DNA of 5,939 nucleotides from Micavibrio sp. (GTDB lineage: Bacteria > Pseudomonadota > Alphaproteobacteria > Micavibrionales > Micavibrionaceae): the NCBI GenBank assembly GCA_027051315.1, contig JALTZE010000041.1, forward strand, positions 1 through 5,939, read 5' to 3'. How positions within the stretch are numbered: the first letter of the stretch is position 1; each line of letters begins with the position of its first letter. A program made the translations under genes and the position numbers. Below the pieces are notes generated by a model, which did not search any database, was not told the DNA's origin, and was given only the letters and a program-made list of their open reading frames with translations. Positions 1-5,914 of this stretch are shown piece after piece.

Positions 1-35
1 ATTTTGCAGGAGGAAAAAAGATAAAATATATTTAT

Positions 36-64
36 TTGAAGAACGATTTATGTCAAAACATAAT
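36..64 (+). promoter_or_regulatory. Candidate sigma-70-type promoter upstream of kdsD
   Basis: TTGAAG at 36-41 (four of six matches to TTGACA) is followed after exactly 17 bp by CATAAT at 59-64 (five of six to TATAAT). Transcription would begin near 71 and give a leader of about 150 nt before kdsD that contains the inverted repeat at 116-175. The spacing is ideal, but in such AT-rich DNA a match of this quality can arise by chance, and transcription from a gene left of the window could also feed kdsD. Confidence 0.25.
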
Positions 65-115
65 GAGTGATGAAAAGAAATATAGTTTGCTTTTTAACCC
101 CTGTTCTTTTAAGAA

Positions 116-175
116 TGGTTTATATTATATAAGGATAAATAATATTAACTTAAAATCAAATCATAATATAAACCA
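116..175. repeat. 13-bp perfect inverted repeat in the kdsD leader
   Basis: The arm TGGTTTATATTAT (116-128) is the exact reverse complement of ATAATATAAACCA (163-175), separated by 34 nt. In RNA it could fold into a long AT-rich hairpin. There is no T-run after the right arm, so it is not a canonical intrinsic terminator for rightward transcription. It could be a regulator site, an mRNA stem, or a chance product of base composition. The pairing is seen directly; any role is inference. Confidence 0.4.
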
Positions 176-223
176 CAAAATATGCAATTATCTTTGGAAT
201 TAGCTATATGAAAGATTAAAAAA

Positions 224-1225
224 ATGATAAATCCTGCAATAAAAGAAAATAACGACATGGACATATCAAACGGCATAAAAGTATTAGAAACAGAGATAAA
301 AGGATTACAAGCTTTAGCCAATTCTCTTGATGAAGACTTTACAAAAGCCATAGAAACAATCGATAAAATGAAAAATAAACGTAACGGTAGGCTCATTATT
401 GCAGGAATAGGAAAAAGCGGGCATGTAGCAAAAAAAATCGCAGCAACACTCGCTTCAACTGGAACACCCTCATATTTCGTTCACCCAGGTGAAGCAAGTC
501 ATGGTGATTTAGGCATGATAACCGAAAATGACATAGTAATCATGTTATCAAATTCAGGAGAAAATTCAGAACTTTCAGATTTGATAGCTTACACCAGAAG
601 ATTCAATATATGCTTAATATGCATAACATCAAATAGCAACAGCACTCTTGCAAAACATTCTGATATAAAACTTGTAATGCCTAAAATGCCAGAAGCATGT
701 CCAAATCAGCTTGCTCCAACAACATCAACAACTATGATGATGGCTTTGGGTGATGCTATTGCTATTTCTCTTCTTGAAAGAATGGGACTTACTTCAGAAG
801 ATTTTAAAATATTTCATCCAGGTGGAAAATTAGGGCAAAAACTCCTAAAAGTATCTGAAATTATGCTAAAAGATGATGCTCTACCAATAGTATCAGTGGA
901 TACTACTATGGATAAAGCAATCATAAAAATGACAGAAAAAAATACGGGCTCACTTATAATTGCCGATGATAATAATGAGATAATTGGCATTATTACAGAT
1001 GGCGACCTAAAAAGACATATGAATAATGATTTATTGCAAAAAAAAGTAAGTGAAATAATGTCAACAAATCCGAAAACAATTTCACCAGATATGCTTGCCG
1101 TTGAGGCTCTTGATATTATGTTAAACAAATATAAACAACCAATAACAAGCCTCATAGTAGCAAAAAATGGCAAGATTTCAGGATTACTTAGAATTCAAGA
1201 ATGTCTTACAGCTGGAATAGCATAA
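224..1225 (+). CDS. kdsD: Arabinose-5-phosphate isomerase (KdsD/KpsF family)
   Basis: It interconverts ribulose 5-phosphate and arabinose 5-phosphate in the cytoplasm, the first step towards Kdo of lipopolysaccharide. The 333-residue product has the full family architecture: an N-terminal SIS sugar-isomerase domain (about residues 20-205) with GIGKSGHVAKK (61-71), SNSGE (109-113), EACP (157-160), LAPTTSTT (163-170) and HPGGKLG (198-204), then two CBS domains (about 213-270 and 279-333). Lys64, Glu116, Glu157 and His198 fall where the residues important in E. coli KdsD (Lys59, Glu111, Glu152, His193) are expected with a constant offset of five. Length is normal. The start is uncertain: ATG 224 has only a weak GAAAG (210-214) nine bases upstream, and ATG 257 (Met12) has no better site; conservation would fit either. 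The stop is one base from the lptC start, indicating a shared transcript. The symbol kpsF is used for the same family. Confidence 0.95.
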   Translation: MINPAIKENNDMDISNGIKVLETEIKGLQALANSLDEDFTKAIETIDKMKNKRNGRLIIAGIGKSGHVAKKIAATLASTGTPSYFVHPGEASHGDLGMITENDIVIMLSNSGENSELSDLIAYTRRFNICLICITSNSNSTLAKHSDIKLVMPKMPEACPNQLAPTTSTTMMMALGDAIAISLLERMGLTSEDFKIFHPGGKLGQKLLKVSEIMLKDDALPIVSVDTTMDKAIIKMTEKNTGSLIIADDNNEIIGIITDGDLKRHMNNDLLQKKVSEIMSTNPKTISPDMLAVEALDIMLNKYKQPITSLIVAKNGKISGLLRIQECLTAGIA

Positions 1226-1226
1226 T

Positions 1227-1892
1227 ATGAATAATAAACAGGAAGAACGATTATCACTTCTTTCCAAAGATAATAATCATACTAAGAGCATAAAATCATC
1301 ATCTTATACAAAAATAGTAAAAGCTCTTAGAATTATCCTTCCCGTTGCTGCCCTTGCCTTGGCAATAATTGTTCTAACATGGGGAGATGTAGATAAAACC
1401 ATACAAACAGCACAAATAGAGGAAGATAAAAAACCACAAATAGGTACAAATGAGCTTATTGACCCAAAATTTGAATCCAGAGATAAAAATAATAAGCCAT
1501 TTACAATAACAGCAAAAAAAGCAATATCAGGTGAAAAAAATCCTGACCTGATACAAATGGAAGAGCCCTTGGCAGATATGACCTTAAAAGATAATTCATG
1601 GATAGCAATCAAAGGTAATGAAGGAAGATATTGGCAAAAAGACCAAAAACTCGAACTATATGGTAATGTTAATATTTTTCATGATAAAGGATATGAAATA
1701 ATAAGCGAAGAATTTATTATAGATTTTAAAAAAGGAAAATTATTTACCTCAAAAAAAATTGAAGGACATGGTCCTGCTGGCACAATACAGGCACAATCAA
1801 TGAGCGCAGATTCAAATACAGGAAATCTTATATTCAACGGACCAGCAAAACTTGTACTTTATAACGCAATAACCCTACCTCAACCACAATAG
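1227..1892 (+). CDS. lptC: LPS export ABC transporter periplasmic protein LptC
   Basis: LptC receives LPS from the LptB2FG pump at the inner membrane and passes it to LptA. The 221-residue product has a basic, polar N-terminal tail (1-32), one transmembrane anchor (about 33-51, rich in Ile, Leu, Ala and Val) and a periplasmic domain. Family hallmarks of alphaproteobacterial LptC are visible: DPKFESRDKNNKPFTITAKKA (79-99 region: DPKFESRD at 79-86, PFTITA at 91-96) and GPAGTIQA (182-189) followed by LIFNGPAKLVLY (201-212). It begins one base after the kdsD stop with only a weak GGA upstream, suggesting translational coupling, and ends 13 bp before lptA. The long cytoplasmic tail is common in alphaproteobacteria. 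Assignment rests on motif, topology and position between kdsD and lptA. Confidence 0.92.
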   Translation: MNNKQEERLSLLSKDNNHTKSIKSSSYTKIVKALRIILPVAALALAIIVLTWGDVDKTIQTAQIEEDKKPQIGTNELIDPKFESRDKNNKPFTITAKKAISGEKNPDLIQMEEPLADMTLKDNSWIAIKGNEGRYWQKDQKLELYGNVNIFHDKGYEIISEEFIIDFKKGKLFTSKKIEGHGPAGTIQAQSMSADSNTGNLIFNGPAKLVLYNAITLPQPQ

Positions 1893-1905
1893 GGAGAGAA
1901 AGAAT

Positions 1906-2700
1906 ATGAAAAAAATTCTAGTTTTTACCTTAATGATGATTATCTCATATCAGGCAAATGCTGAAAGCATAACCAAAGATAACCCTGATAAAAATCAGCC
2001 TATTGAAATCACCGCCGATAATAGCCTTGAATGGCATAGAAATGATTTACAATTTATTGCAACTGGAAAAGTAATAGCAAAACAAGGAGAAACAAAAATA
2101 AATTCAGAAATACTAACTGCTGATTACAAAGATGGAGAAAAAAATAAAATTGATATATGGCGTTTAACAGCAGCAAAAAACGTAAAAATAGAAAGCAGGA
2201 ACACTATCGGATATGGCGATAAGATGACATATGACGTAGAAAAGTCAGTCGCAATAATGACAGGAAAAAACCTTAAACTTATATCACAAAATCAAATTGT
2301 AACAGCATCAGACAGCATGGAATATTGGGTAGAAGATGGCATATTCACTGCAAATGGCAATGCTACTGCTATCAAAGATGATGATACTATAAAAGCAGAT
2401 AAACTTATCGCAAAATTTACGCAAGATAAAAACGGCAAAAGAATCCTCAGGGAAATGCAAGCAATAAATAATGTTACCATTACAACCCCCACAGAAATAG
2501 TAACAGGGGATAATGGCAAATATTCCGCAATAACGAATAAAGCAATAATTACAGGAAATGTAAAAATAAAAAGGGGTAAAAATATCCTACAAGGTGATAA
2601 GGCAGAAATTGATATGACCACAAATATCAGCAAAATATTTGGTTCTTCTACCGATAATGGTCGGGTAAAAGGGATTTTTTATCCTTCAGAAAAAAAATGA
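1906..2700 (+). CDS. lptA: LPS transport periplasmic bridge protein LptA (OstA-like)
   Basis: LptA forms the periplasmic bridge that carries LPS from LptC to the outer-membrane LptD. The 264-residue product starts with a signal peptide (MKK, hydrophobic 4-15, likely cut after AxA at 17-19). The mature part opens with PIEITADNSLEW (32-43), the usual start of the OstA/LptA fold, and then repeats short strand motifs of the form G/N-x-V-x-I: ATGKVIAK (52-59), AKNVKIES (90-97), TGKNLKLIS (119-127), INNVTITT (187-194) and ITGNVKIK (215-222), as expected of a beta-jellyroll. It is clearly longer than E. coli LptA (185 residues), so the jellyroll may hold extra turns. The start has a strong AGGGAG site just after the lptC stop. 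Unlike its two upstream neighbours it is followed by a 118-bp gap. The last codons lie in an eight-A run. Confidence 0.92.
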   Translation: MKKILVFTLMMIISYQANAESITKDNPDKNQPIEITADNSLEWHRNDLQFIATGKVIAKQGETKINSEILTADYKDGEKNKIDIWRLTAAKNVKIESRNTIGYGDKMTYDVEKSVAIMTGKNLKLISQNQIVTASDSMEYWVEDGIFTANGNATAIKDDDTIKADKLIAKFTQDKNGKRILREMQAINNVTITTPTEIVTGDNGKYSAITNKAIITGNVKIKRGKNILQGDKAEIDMTTNISKIFGSSTDNGRVKGIFYPSEKK

Positions 2701-2730
2701 AATAATGGAATTTTCATATAAAAGCTGATA

Positions 2731-2778
2731 ATATAGCTAATCTCAAAGGGAATTGCATTATTTTGAGATTAGCTATAT
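2731..2778. repeat. 17-bp perfect inverted repeat between lptA and lptB
   Basis: The arm ATATAGCTAATCTCAAA (2731-2747) is the exact reverse complement of TTTGAGATTAGCTATAT (2762-2778), with a 14-nt loop (2748-2761). Transcribed in either direction it would form a stable hairpin, although only four of the 17 pairs are G-C. No T-run follows the right arm (next bases CAAAAATC), so it does not look like a standard rho-independent terminator for lptA. It may be a processing or stabilising stem between lptA and lptB, a partial terminator, or a palindromic operator, since a possible lptB promoter overlaps its loop and right arm. Confidence 0.75.
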
Positions 2779-2781
2779 CAA
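2753..2781 (+). promoter_or_regulatory. Possible lptB promoter overlapping the inverted repeat
   Basis: TTGCAT (2753-2758) in the loop of the inverted repeat is followed after 17 bp by TATCAA (2776-2781), which runs out of the right arm. Matches to the sigma-70 consensus are modest (three of six and four of six). If real, transcription would begin near 2788, about 30 nt before the lptB start, and the palindrome would sit on the promoter as an operator would. This is a weak pattern match supported only by position in a long gap. Confidence 0.2.
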
Positions 2782-2818
2782 AAATCATGCCCCTTTACGG
2801 TCATTAGGAATATATTAA

Positions 2819-3574
2819 ATGTTTAAAAATAAACCAAGATTAAAAGCAGTACAAAACGGGTTACGAGCAGAACATCTATCAAAAAACTATAAAAAAAGAC
2901 CCGTTTTACGCGATGTAAGCATTTCCATAAATCGTGGAGAAGCCGTAGCATTGCTAGGTCCTAACGGAGCAGGTAAAACAACCTGTTTTTACATTATAAC
3001 AGGGCTAATAAATGCCGATGGCGGATATATAATGCTAGATGGGCAAGATATAACTCATACTCCGATGTATCGTAGGTCAAGATATGGTATTGGTTACCTT
3101 CCACAAGAGTCCTCAATATTTCGTGGGTTAACAGTAGAAGAAAATATCAAAGCAGTTTTGCAAGCACAAGAGCTTGACCATAACCAACAAGAAAGCCTTT
3201 TAGAAGACTTGCTTGCCGAATTTTCTATAACCCACCTTCGCCAAACTCCTGCTATGGCATTATCAGGTGGTGAAAGAAGAAGAGTGGAAATAGCTAGAGC
3301 ATTAGCAGGAAGACCACAATTCATATTACTTGATGAGCCTTTGGCAGGTATTGACCCTATCGCAATTGATGAGATAAGAAATCTTATAAAATATCTTAAA
3401 ACAAAAAATATAGGAGTTCTTATAACTGACCATAATGTTAGAGATACATTAGATATAGTTGACCGTGCCTACATACTTCATGACGGTAAAATCCTTATGG
3501 AAGGAACCCCAGAACAAATAGTTGACCATGAAGATGTTAAAAAAGTATATCTAGGCGAAAGCTTTAACAGATAA
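2819..3574 (+). CDS. lptB: LPS export ABC transporter ATP-binding protein LptB
   Basis: LptB is the cytoplasmic ATPase of the LptB2FG complex that extracts LPS from the inner membrane. All nucleotide-binding motifs are present in the 251-residue product: Walker A GPNGAGKT (47-54), Q-loop Gln96 in YLPQESSIF, signature LSGGE (148-152), Walker B FILLDEP (168-174), D-loop AGIDP (176-180) and H-loop His205 in LITDHNVRDT. The ITGLINADGG and YLPQESSIFRGLTVEENI stretches are characteristic of LptB rather than other ABC ATPases. About 15 residues precede the conserved start of the domain. AGGA (2806-2809) lies nine bases before the ATG. It is separated from lptA by 118 bp with a hairpin and from rpoN by 114 bp, so it may be partly independent of the kdsD-lptC-lptA unit. 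The membrane partners lptF and lptG are not in the window. Confidence 0.97.
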   Translation: MFKNKPRLKAVQNGLRAEHLSKNYKKRPVLRDVSISINRGEAVALLGPNGAGKTTCFYIITGLINADGGYIMLDGQDITHTPMYRRSRYGIGYLPQESSIFRGLTVEENIKAVLQAQELDHNQQESLLEDLLAEFSITHLRQTPAMALSGGERRRVEIARALAGRPQFILLDEPLAGIDPIAIDEIRNLIKYLKTKNIGVLITDHNVRDTLDIVDRAYILHDGKILMEGTPEQIVDHEDVKKVYLGESFNR

Positions 3575-3630
3575 TCAATATTTATATTCTCAAAACTTAC
3601 TTATTGATGTAATATTGAAATCAAATATCC

Positions 3631-3655
3631 ATGCTCTATTTTTCTTACAGAGCAT
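3631..3655. repeat. Small hairpin between lptB and rpoN
   Basis: ATGCTCT (3631-3637) pairs exactly with AGAGCAT (3649-3655) around an 11-nt loop containing a T-run. Three of seven pairs are G-C. There is no T-run after the right arm, so it is at best an atypical terminator or an mRNA stem in the rpoN leader. A weaker 8-bp pairing (3575-3582 with 3611-3618) lies just upstream and could arise by chance. I see no convincing promoter for rpoN in this 114-bp gap. Confidence 0.3.
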
Positions 3656-3688
3656 TAATCATAACCTAATAAAATAATACAGGAATTC

Positions 3689-5131
3689 ATGGGTAAAATC
3701 TCACAATCATTTGACCTACGCCATTCCCAATCTTTGGTAATGACTCCGCAATTGCAACAAGCAATAAAATTGCTGCAAATGTCAAATGTTGAATTAAATG
3801 AATTTGTTGAAGAAGAGCTAGCCAACAACCCTCTACTTGAAAAAAAAGAAGAAGAAAATATAAATGAAAGTGAAATAGAGCATAATCCCGAAGAAAAAGA
3901 CGAATTTCAAGCCGAGTTTGATGAGGCATGGACAGGAAATGAAAAAGATTCCTCCGATTTTGATGCGGGCTCAACAATGGCAGATATAGGAGCAGGTGGA
4001 AATAGTAAATTTGAAACAAATGATGACTCATATCTTGAAAACACTATAAAAGTAGAACAAACCCTATCTGAATATCTCTTGGAACAACTCCATCTTATGA
4101 CCGAAGATAGCCGCGATAGAATGATAGGCGCTCTTTTAATCGACCAGCTTGATGAATCTGGTTATCTTAGAAATGAATATGAAGAATTAGCAAAAACTCT
4201 TGGCTGTTCCCTTGAAAAAATAGAAAATCTTCTATCAAAAATGCGCAAATTCGACCCTGCAGGAATTTTTGCTAAAAATCTTTCTGATTGTCTATCCTTG
4301 CAACTAGAGGAGAAAGGCACTCTTGATGCTCCTATGAAAAAACTGCTTGCAAATCTTGATATTCTTGCAAGTCATAATCTAAAAAAATTATGCGATATAT
4401 GTGAGGTAAATGAAACATATCTAGCTGATATGATTGCGGAGATAAAAGAGCTAAACCCAAAACCAGCAAGTAAATTTGACCATTTTATAGCTCAAACCGT
4501 AATTCCTGATGTAATCATGAAATCAATACCCAAAAATCTTGGTGGCGGCTGGAAAGTAGAATTAAATTCGGAAACTCTCCCAAAAATTTTGGTAAATCGT
4601 GAATATTACTCACATGTAAATAATTCTACAAAAAATAAAAAAGATAAAGAATATATAAATCAACAACTAAACTCTGCCAACTGGCTGGTAAAAGCTTTGG
4701 ACCAGCGCGCCCAAACAATCTTAAAAGTCGCAAGCGAAATAGTAGAAGAACAAAATGGTTTCTTCCTATATGGTATAGAATATTTAAAACCCCTAACCTT
4801 AAAAGACATCGCAGAAGAAATAGATATGCATGAAAGCACCGTAAGCCGTGTTACTAATAATAAATATATAGGAACTCCCCGCGGTATATTCGAACTTAAA
4901 TATTTCTTTACCACAGCATTAATAGGAAGGGACGGGCAAGCACACAGCGCCGAAGCCATAAAAGCAAAAATAAAAACAATGATAGATAATGAAACAGCAG
5001 ATAACATACTTTCTGACGATAATATAGTAGAAAATCTTCAAAAAGAAGGCATATCAATAGCTAGAAGAACCATAGCCAAATATAGAGACTCTCTCAATAT
5101 ACCCTCATCACTGCAAAGAAAAAAACGCTAA
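3689..5131 (+). CDS. rpoN: RNA polymerase sigma-54 factor RpoN
   Basis: RpoN directs RNA polymerase to -24/-12 promoters that need an AAA+ enhancer-binding activator. The 480-residue product has all regions in order: the Gln/Leu-rich region I (about 1-50, with LVMTPQLQQAIKLLQMSN and LANNPLLE), an acidic variable region II (about 51-110, rich in Glu and Asp), the core-binding region (about 115-320), a helix-turn-helix for the -12 element (about 368-390, LKDIAEEIDMHESTVSRVTN) with the conserved KYIGTPRGIFELKYFF after it, and the RpoN box ARRTIAKYR (458-466) that reads the -24 element. Length and the short tail after the box are normal. AGGA (3681-3684) lies four bases before the ATG. Its place after lptB is typical of alphaproteobacteria. 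The stop is 11 bp from the stop of the convergent EF-hand gene; hpf and ptsN, commonly found after rpoN, are absent here. Confidence 0.97.
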   Translation: MGKISQSFDLRHSQSLVMTPQLQQAIKLLQMSNVELNEFVEEELANNPLLEKKEEENINESEIEHNPEEKDEFQAEFDEAWTGNEKDSSDFDAGSTMADIGAGGNSKFETNDDSYLENTIKVEQTLSEYLLEQLHLMTEDSRDRMIGALLIDQLDESGYLRNEYEELAKTLGCSLEKIENLLSKMRKFDPAGIFAKNLSDCLSLQLEEKGTLDAPMKKLLANLDILASHNLKKLCDICEVNETYLADMIAEIKELNPKPASKFDHFIAQTVIPDVIMKSIPKNLGGGWKVELNSETLPKILVNREYYSHVNNSTKNKKDKEYINQQLNSANWLVKALDQRAQTILKVASEIVEEQNGFFLYGIEYLKPLTLKDIAEEIDMHESTVSRVTNNKYIGTPRGIFELKYFFTTALIGRDGQAHSAEAIKAKIKTMIDNETADNILSDDNIVENLQKEGISIARRTIAKYRDSLNIPSSLQRKKR

Positions 5132-5142
5132 CTCCGCCCACC

Positions 5143-5847
5143 TTACCTTCTTATTTTTCTTTCTGCATCTGACCTATATTCTTCTATACTAAGTTTACCA
5201 TCTCCATTTTTATCATATCTTTTCATCTTTTTTTCTTGGTATTTTTTAATTTCATCATAGGTAATTTTTCCATCTTTATCTAAATCCATTTTAGCTATTT
5301 TCTTCTTAAGATATTTTACTTTTCTTTCAACTATCTTACTGCCTGTTTTATTACCTTGCTCCTCAAAAATCTTTTCTTGGAATTTTTTGCCATATTCTTC
5401 AATTTCAGAATCCGATATAATTCCATCACTATCCAAATCCATCTCCAGCGCCATGGCCTCCCCCCTTGCTTTCATTTCATCAATATCCATAGCCATATCA
5501 CCATCTTTATCGAAATCCTTCATTTCCGAATATCGCTGTTCATATCTTTTTCTTATTTTTTTGGATTTATCACTAAAATCAGGTTCTTCTTTTTCTTCTG
5601 TAGCTGCTATATTTTTATTTTCTTCTAGCTTGCCCTTATTTTCAGAATTATCAACATTTTGTTCAACTTCTTGATTCTTTACTGGCTCTTTTGCACTTGC
5701 TTTTCTTTCTGCTTCCAATTCTTCTTTTGTTAAACCTTCTTGCAACATTACTTCATCTGTACTTTCTTCGGAAAAAGCGGGGGAATAAGAAAACATAAAA
5801 ACAGAAAATATAACAAAGCTGATACATATATATCTTGAAAAAGACAT
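5143..5847 (-). CDS. Secreted four-EF-hand calcium-binding protein, role unknown
   Basis: The 234-residue product has a signal peptide (basic Arg5, hydrophobic stretch 7-22, likely cleavage after Ala-Phe-Ser at 24-26), a long Glu/Lys/Asn-rich and probably disordered segment (about 27-95), then two pairs of EF-hands. Loops 2-4 are canonical: 137-148 (DLDSDGIISDSE), 188-199 (DLDKDGKITYDE) and 212-223 (DKNGDGKLSIEE), with Asp/Asn at positions 1, 3 and 5, Gly at 6 and Glu at 12. Loop 1 (113-124) keeps acidic ligands at 1, 3, 5, 9 and 12 but has Met at position 6. The pairs are joined by a charged, likely helical linker. A good AGGAG (complement of 5857-5861) lies nine bases before the ATG. Calcium binding in the periplasm or outside the cell is inferred from the loops and leader; the biological role is unknown and the gene is not obviously linked to LPS export. 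Confidence 0.85.
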   Translation of the reverse strand: MSFSRYICISFVIFSVFMFSYSPAFSEESTDEVMLQEGLTKEELEAERKASAKEPVKNQEVEQNVDNSENKGKLEENKNIAATEEKEEPDFSDKSKKIRKRYEQRYSEMKDFDKDGDMAMDIDEMKARGEAMALEMDLDSDGIISDSEIEEYGKKFQEKIFEEQGNKTGSKIVERKVKYLKKKIAKMDLDKDGKITYDEIKKYQEKKMKRYDKNGDGKLSIEEYRSDAERKIRR

Positions 5848-5885
5848 GGCACTAGGCTCCTATAAAGTTTATTAGCGATTGATTT

Positions 5886-5914
5886 ATTATAACTAACAAT
5901 CTAGATATGTACAA
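5886..5914 (-). promoter_or_regulatory. Candidate sigma-70-type promoter of the EF-hand gene
   Basis: Read on the - strand, a perfect TATAAT (complement of 5886-5891) lies 17 bp downstream of TTGTAC (complement of 5909-5914), which keeps the TTG of the -35 consensus. Transcription would begin near 5879 and leave a leader of about 30 nt with the AGGAG site before the ATG at 5847. Spacing, the perfect -10 and the position directly in front of a gene make this the best promoter candidate in the window. Confidence 0.5.

Noticed and set aside
8..13. Perfect AGGAGG Shine-Dalgarno-like sequence
   Set aside because: No ATG, GTG or TTG lies at a suitable distance downstream; purine-rich runs are common in this DNA.
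3..203. Open frame without a stop from the left edge to TAG at 201-203, including ATG 63 (46 codons)
   Set aside because: The translation is an Asn/Ile/Lys-rich string typical of translated AT-rich noncoding DNA, ATG 63 has no ribosome-binding site, and it resembles no family I know. The other two frames close at 22-24 and 68-70, so a gene entering from the left could end at any of these and cannot be assigned.
145..396. Reverse-strand ORF of 83 codons overlapping the start of kdsD
   Set aside because: It is mostly antisense to a clear kdsD coding frame and has no recognisable domain; its hydrophobic look comes from the AT-rich complement.
1750..1758. Runs of eight or so A residues in lptC, kdsD and at the end of lptA as possible phase-variation tracts
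   Set aside because: Such runs are expected in AT-rich coding DNA rich in Lys codons, and all frames are intact.
1777..1793. CTGGCACAATACAGGCA resembles a sigma-54 -24/-12 site (GG, ten bases, GC)
   Set aside because: It lies inside lptC where it encodes the conserved GPAGTIQA segment, and the -12 half has mismatches in the TT before GC. Most likely coincidental.
5356..5674. Plus-strand ORFs of 90 and 95 codons in the EF-hand region
   Set aside because: They are antisense shadows of the EF-hand gene, low in complexity (Phe/Ser/Ile-rich), and the - strand frame has a signal peptide, four EF-hand loops, promoter and ribosome-binding site.
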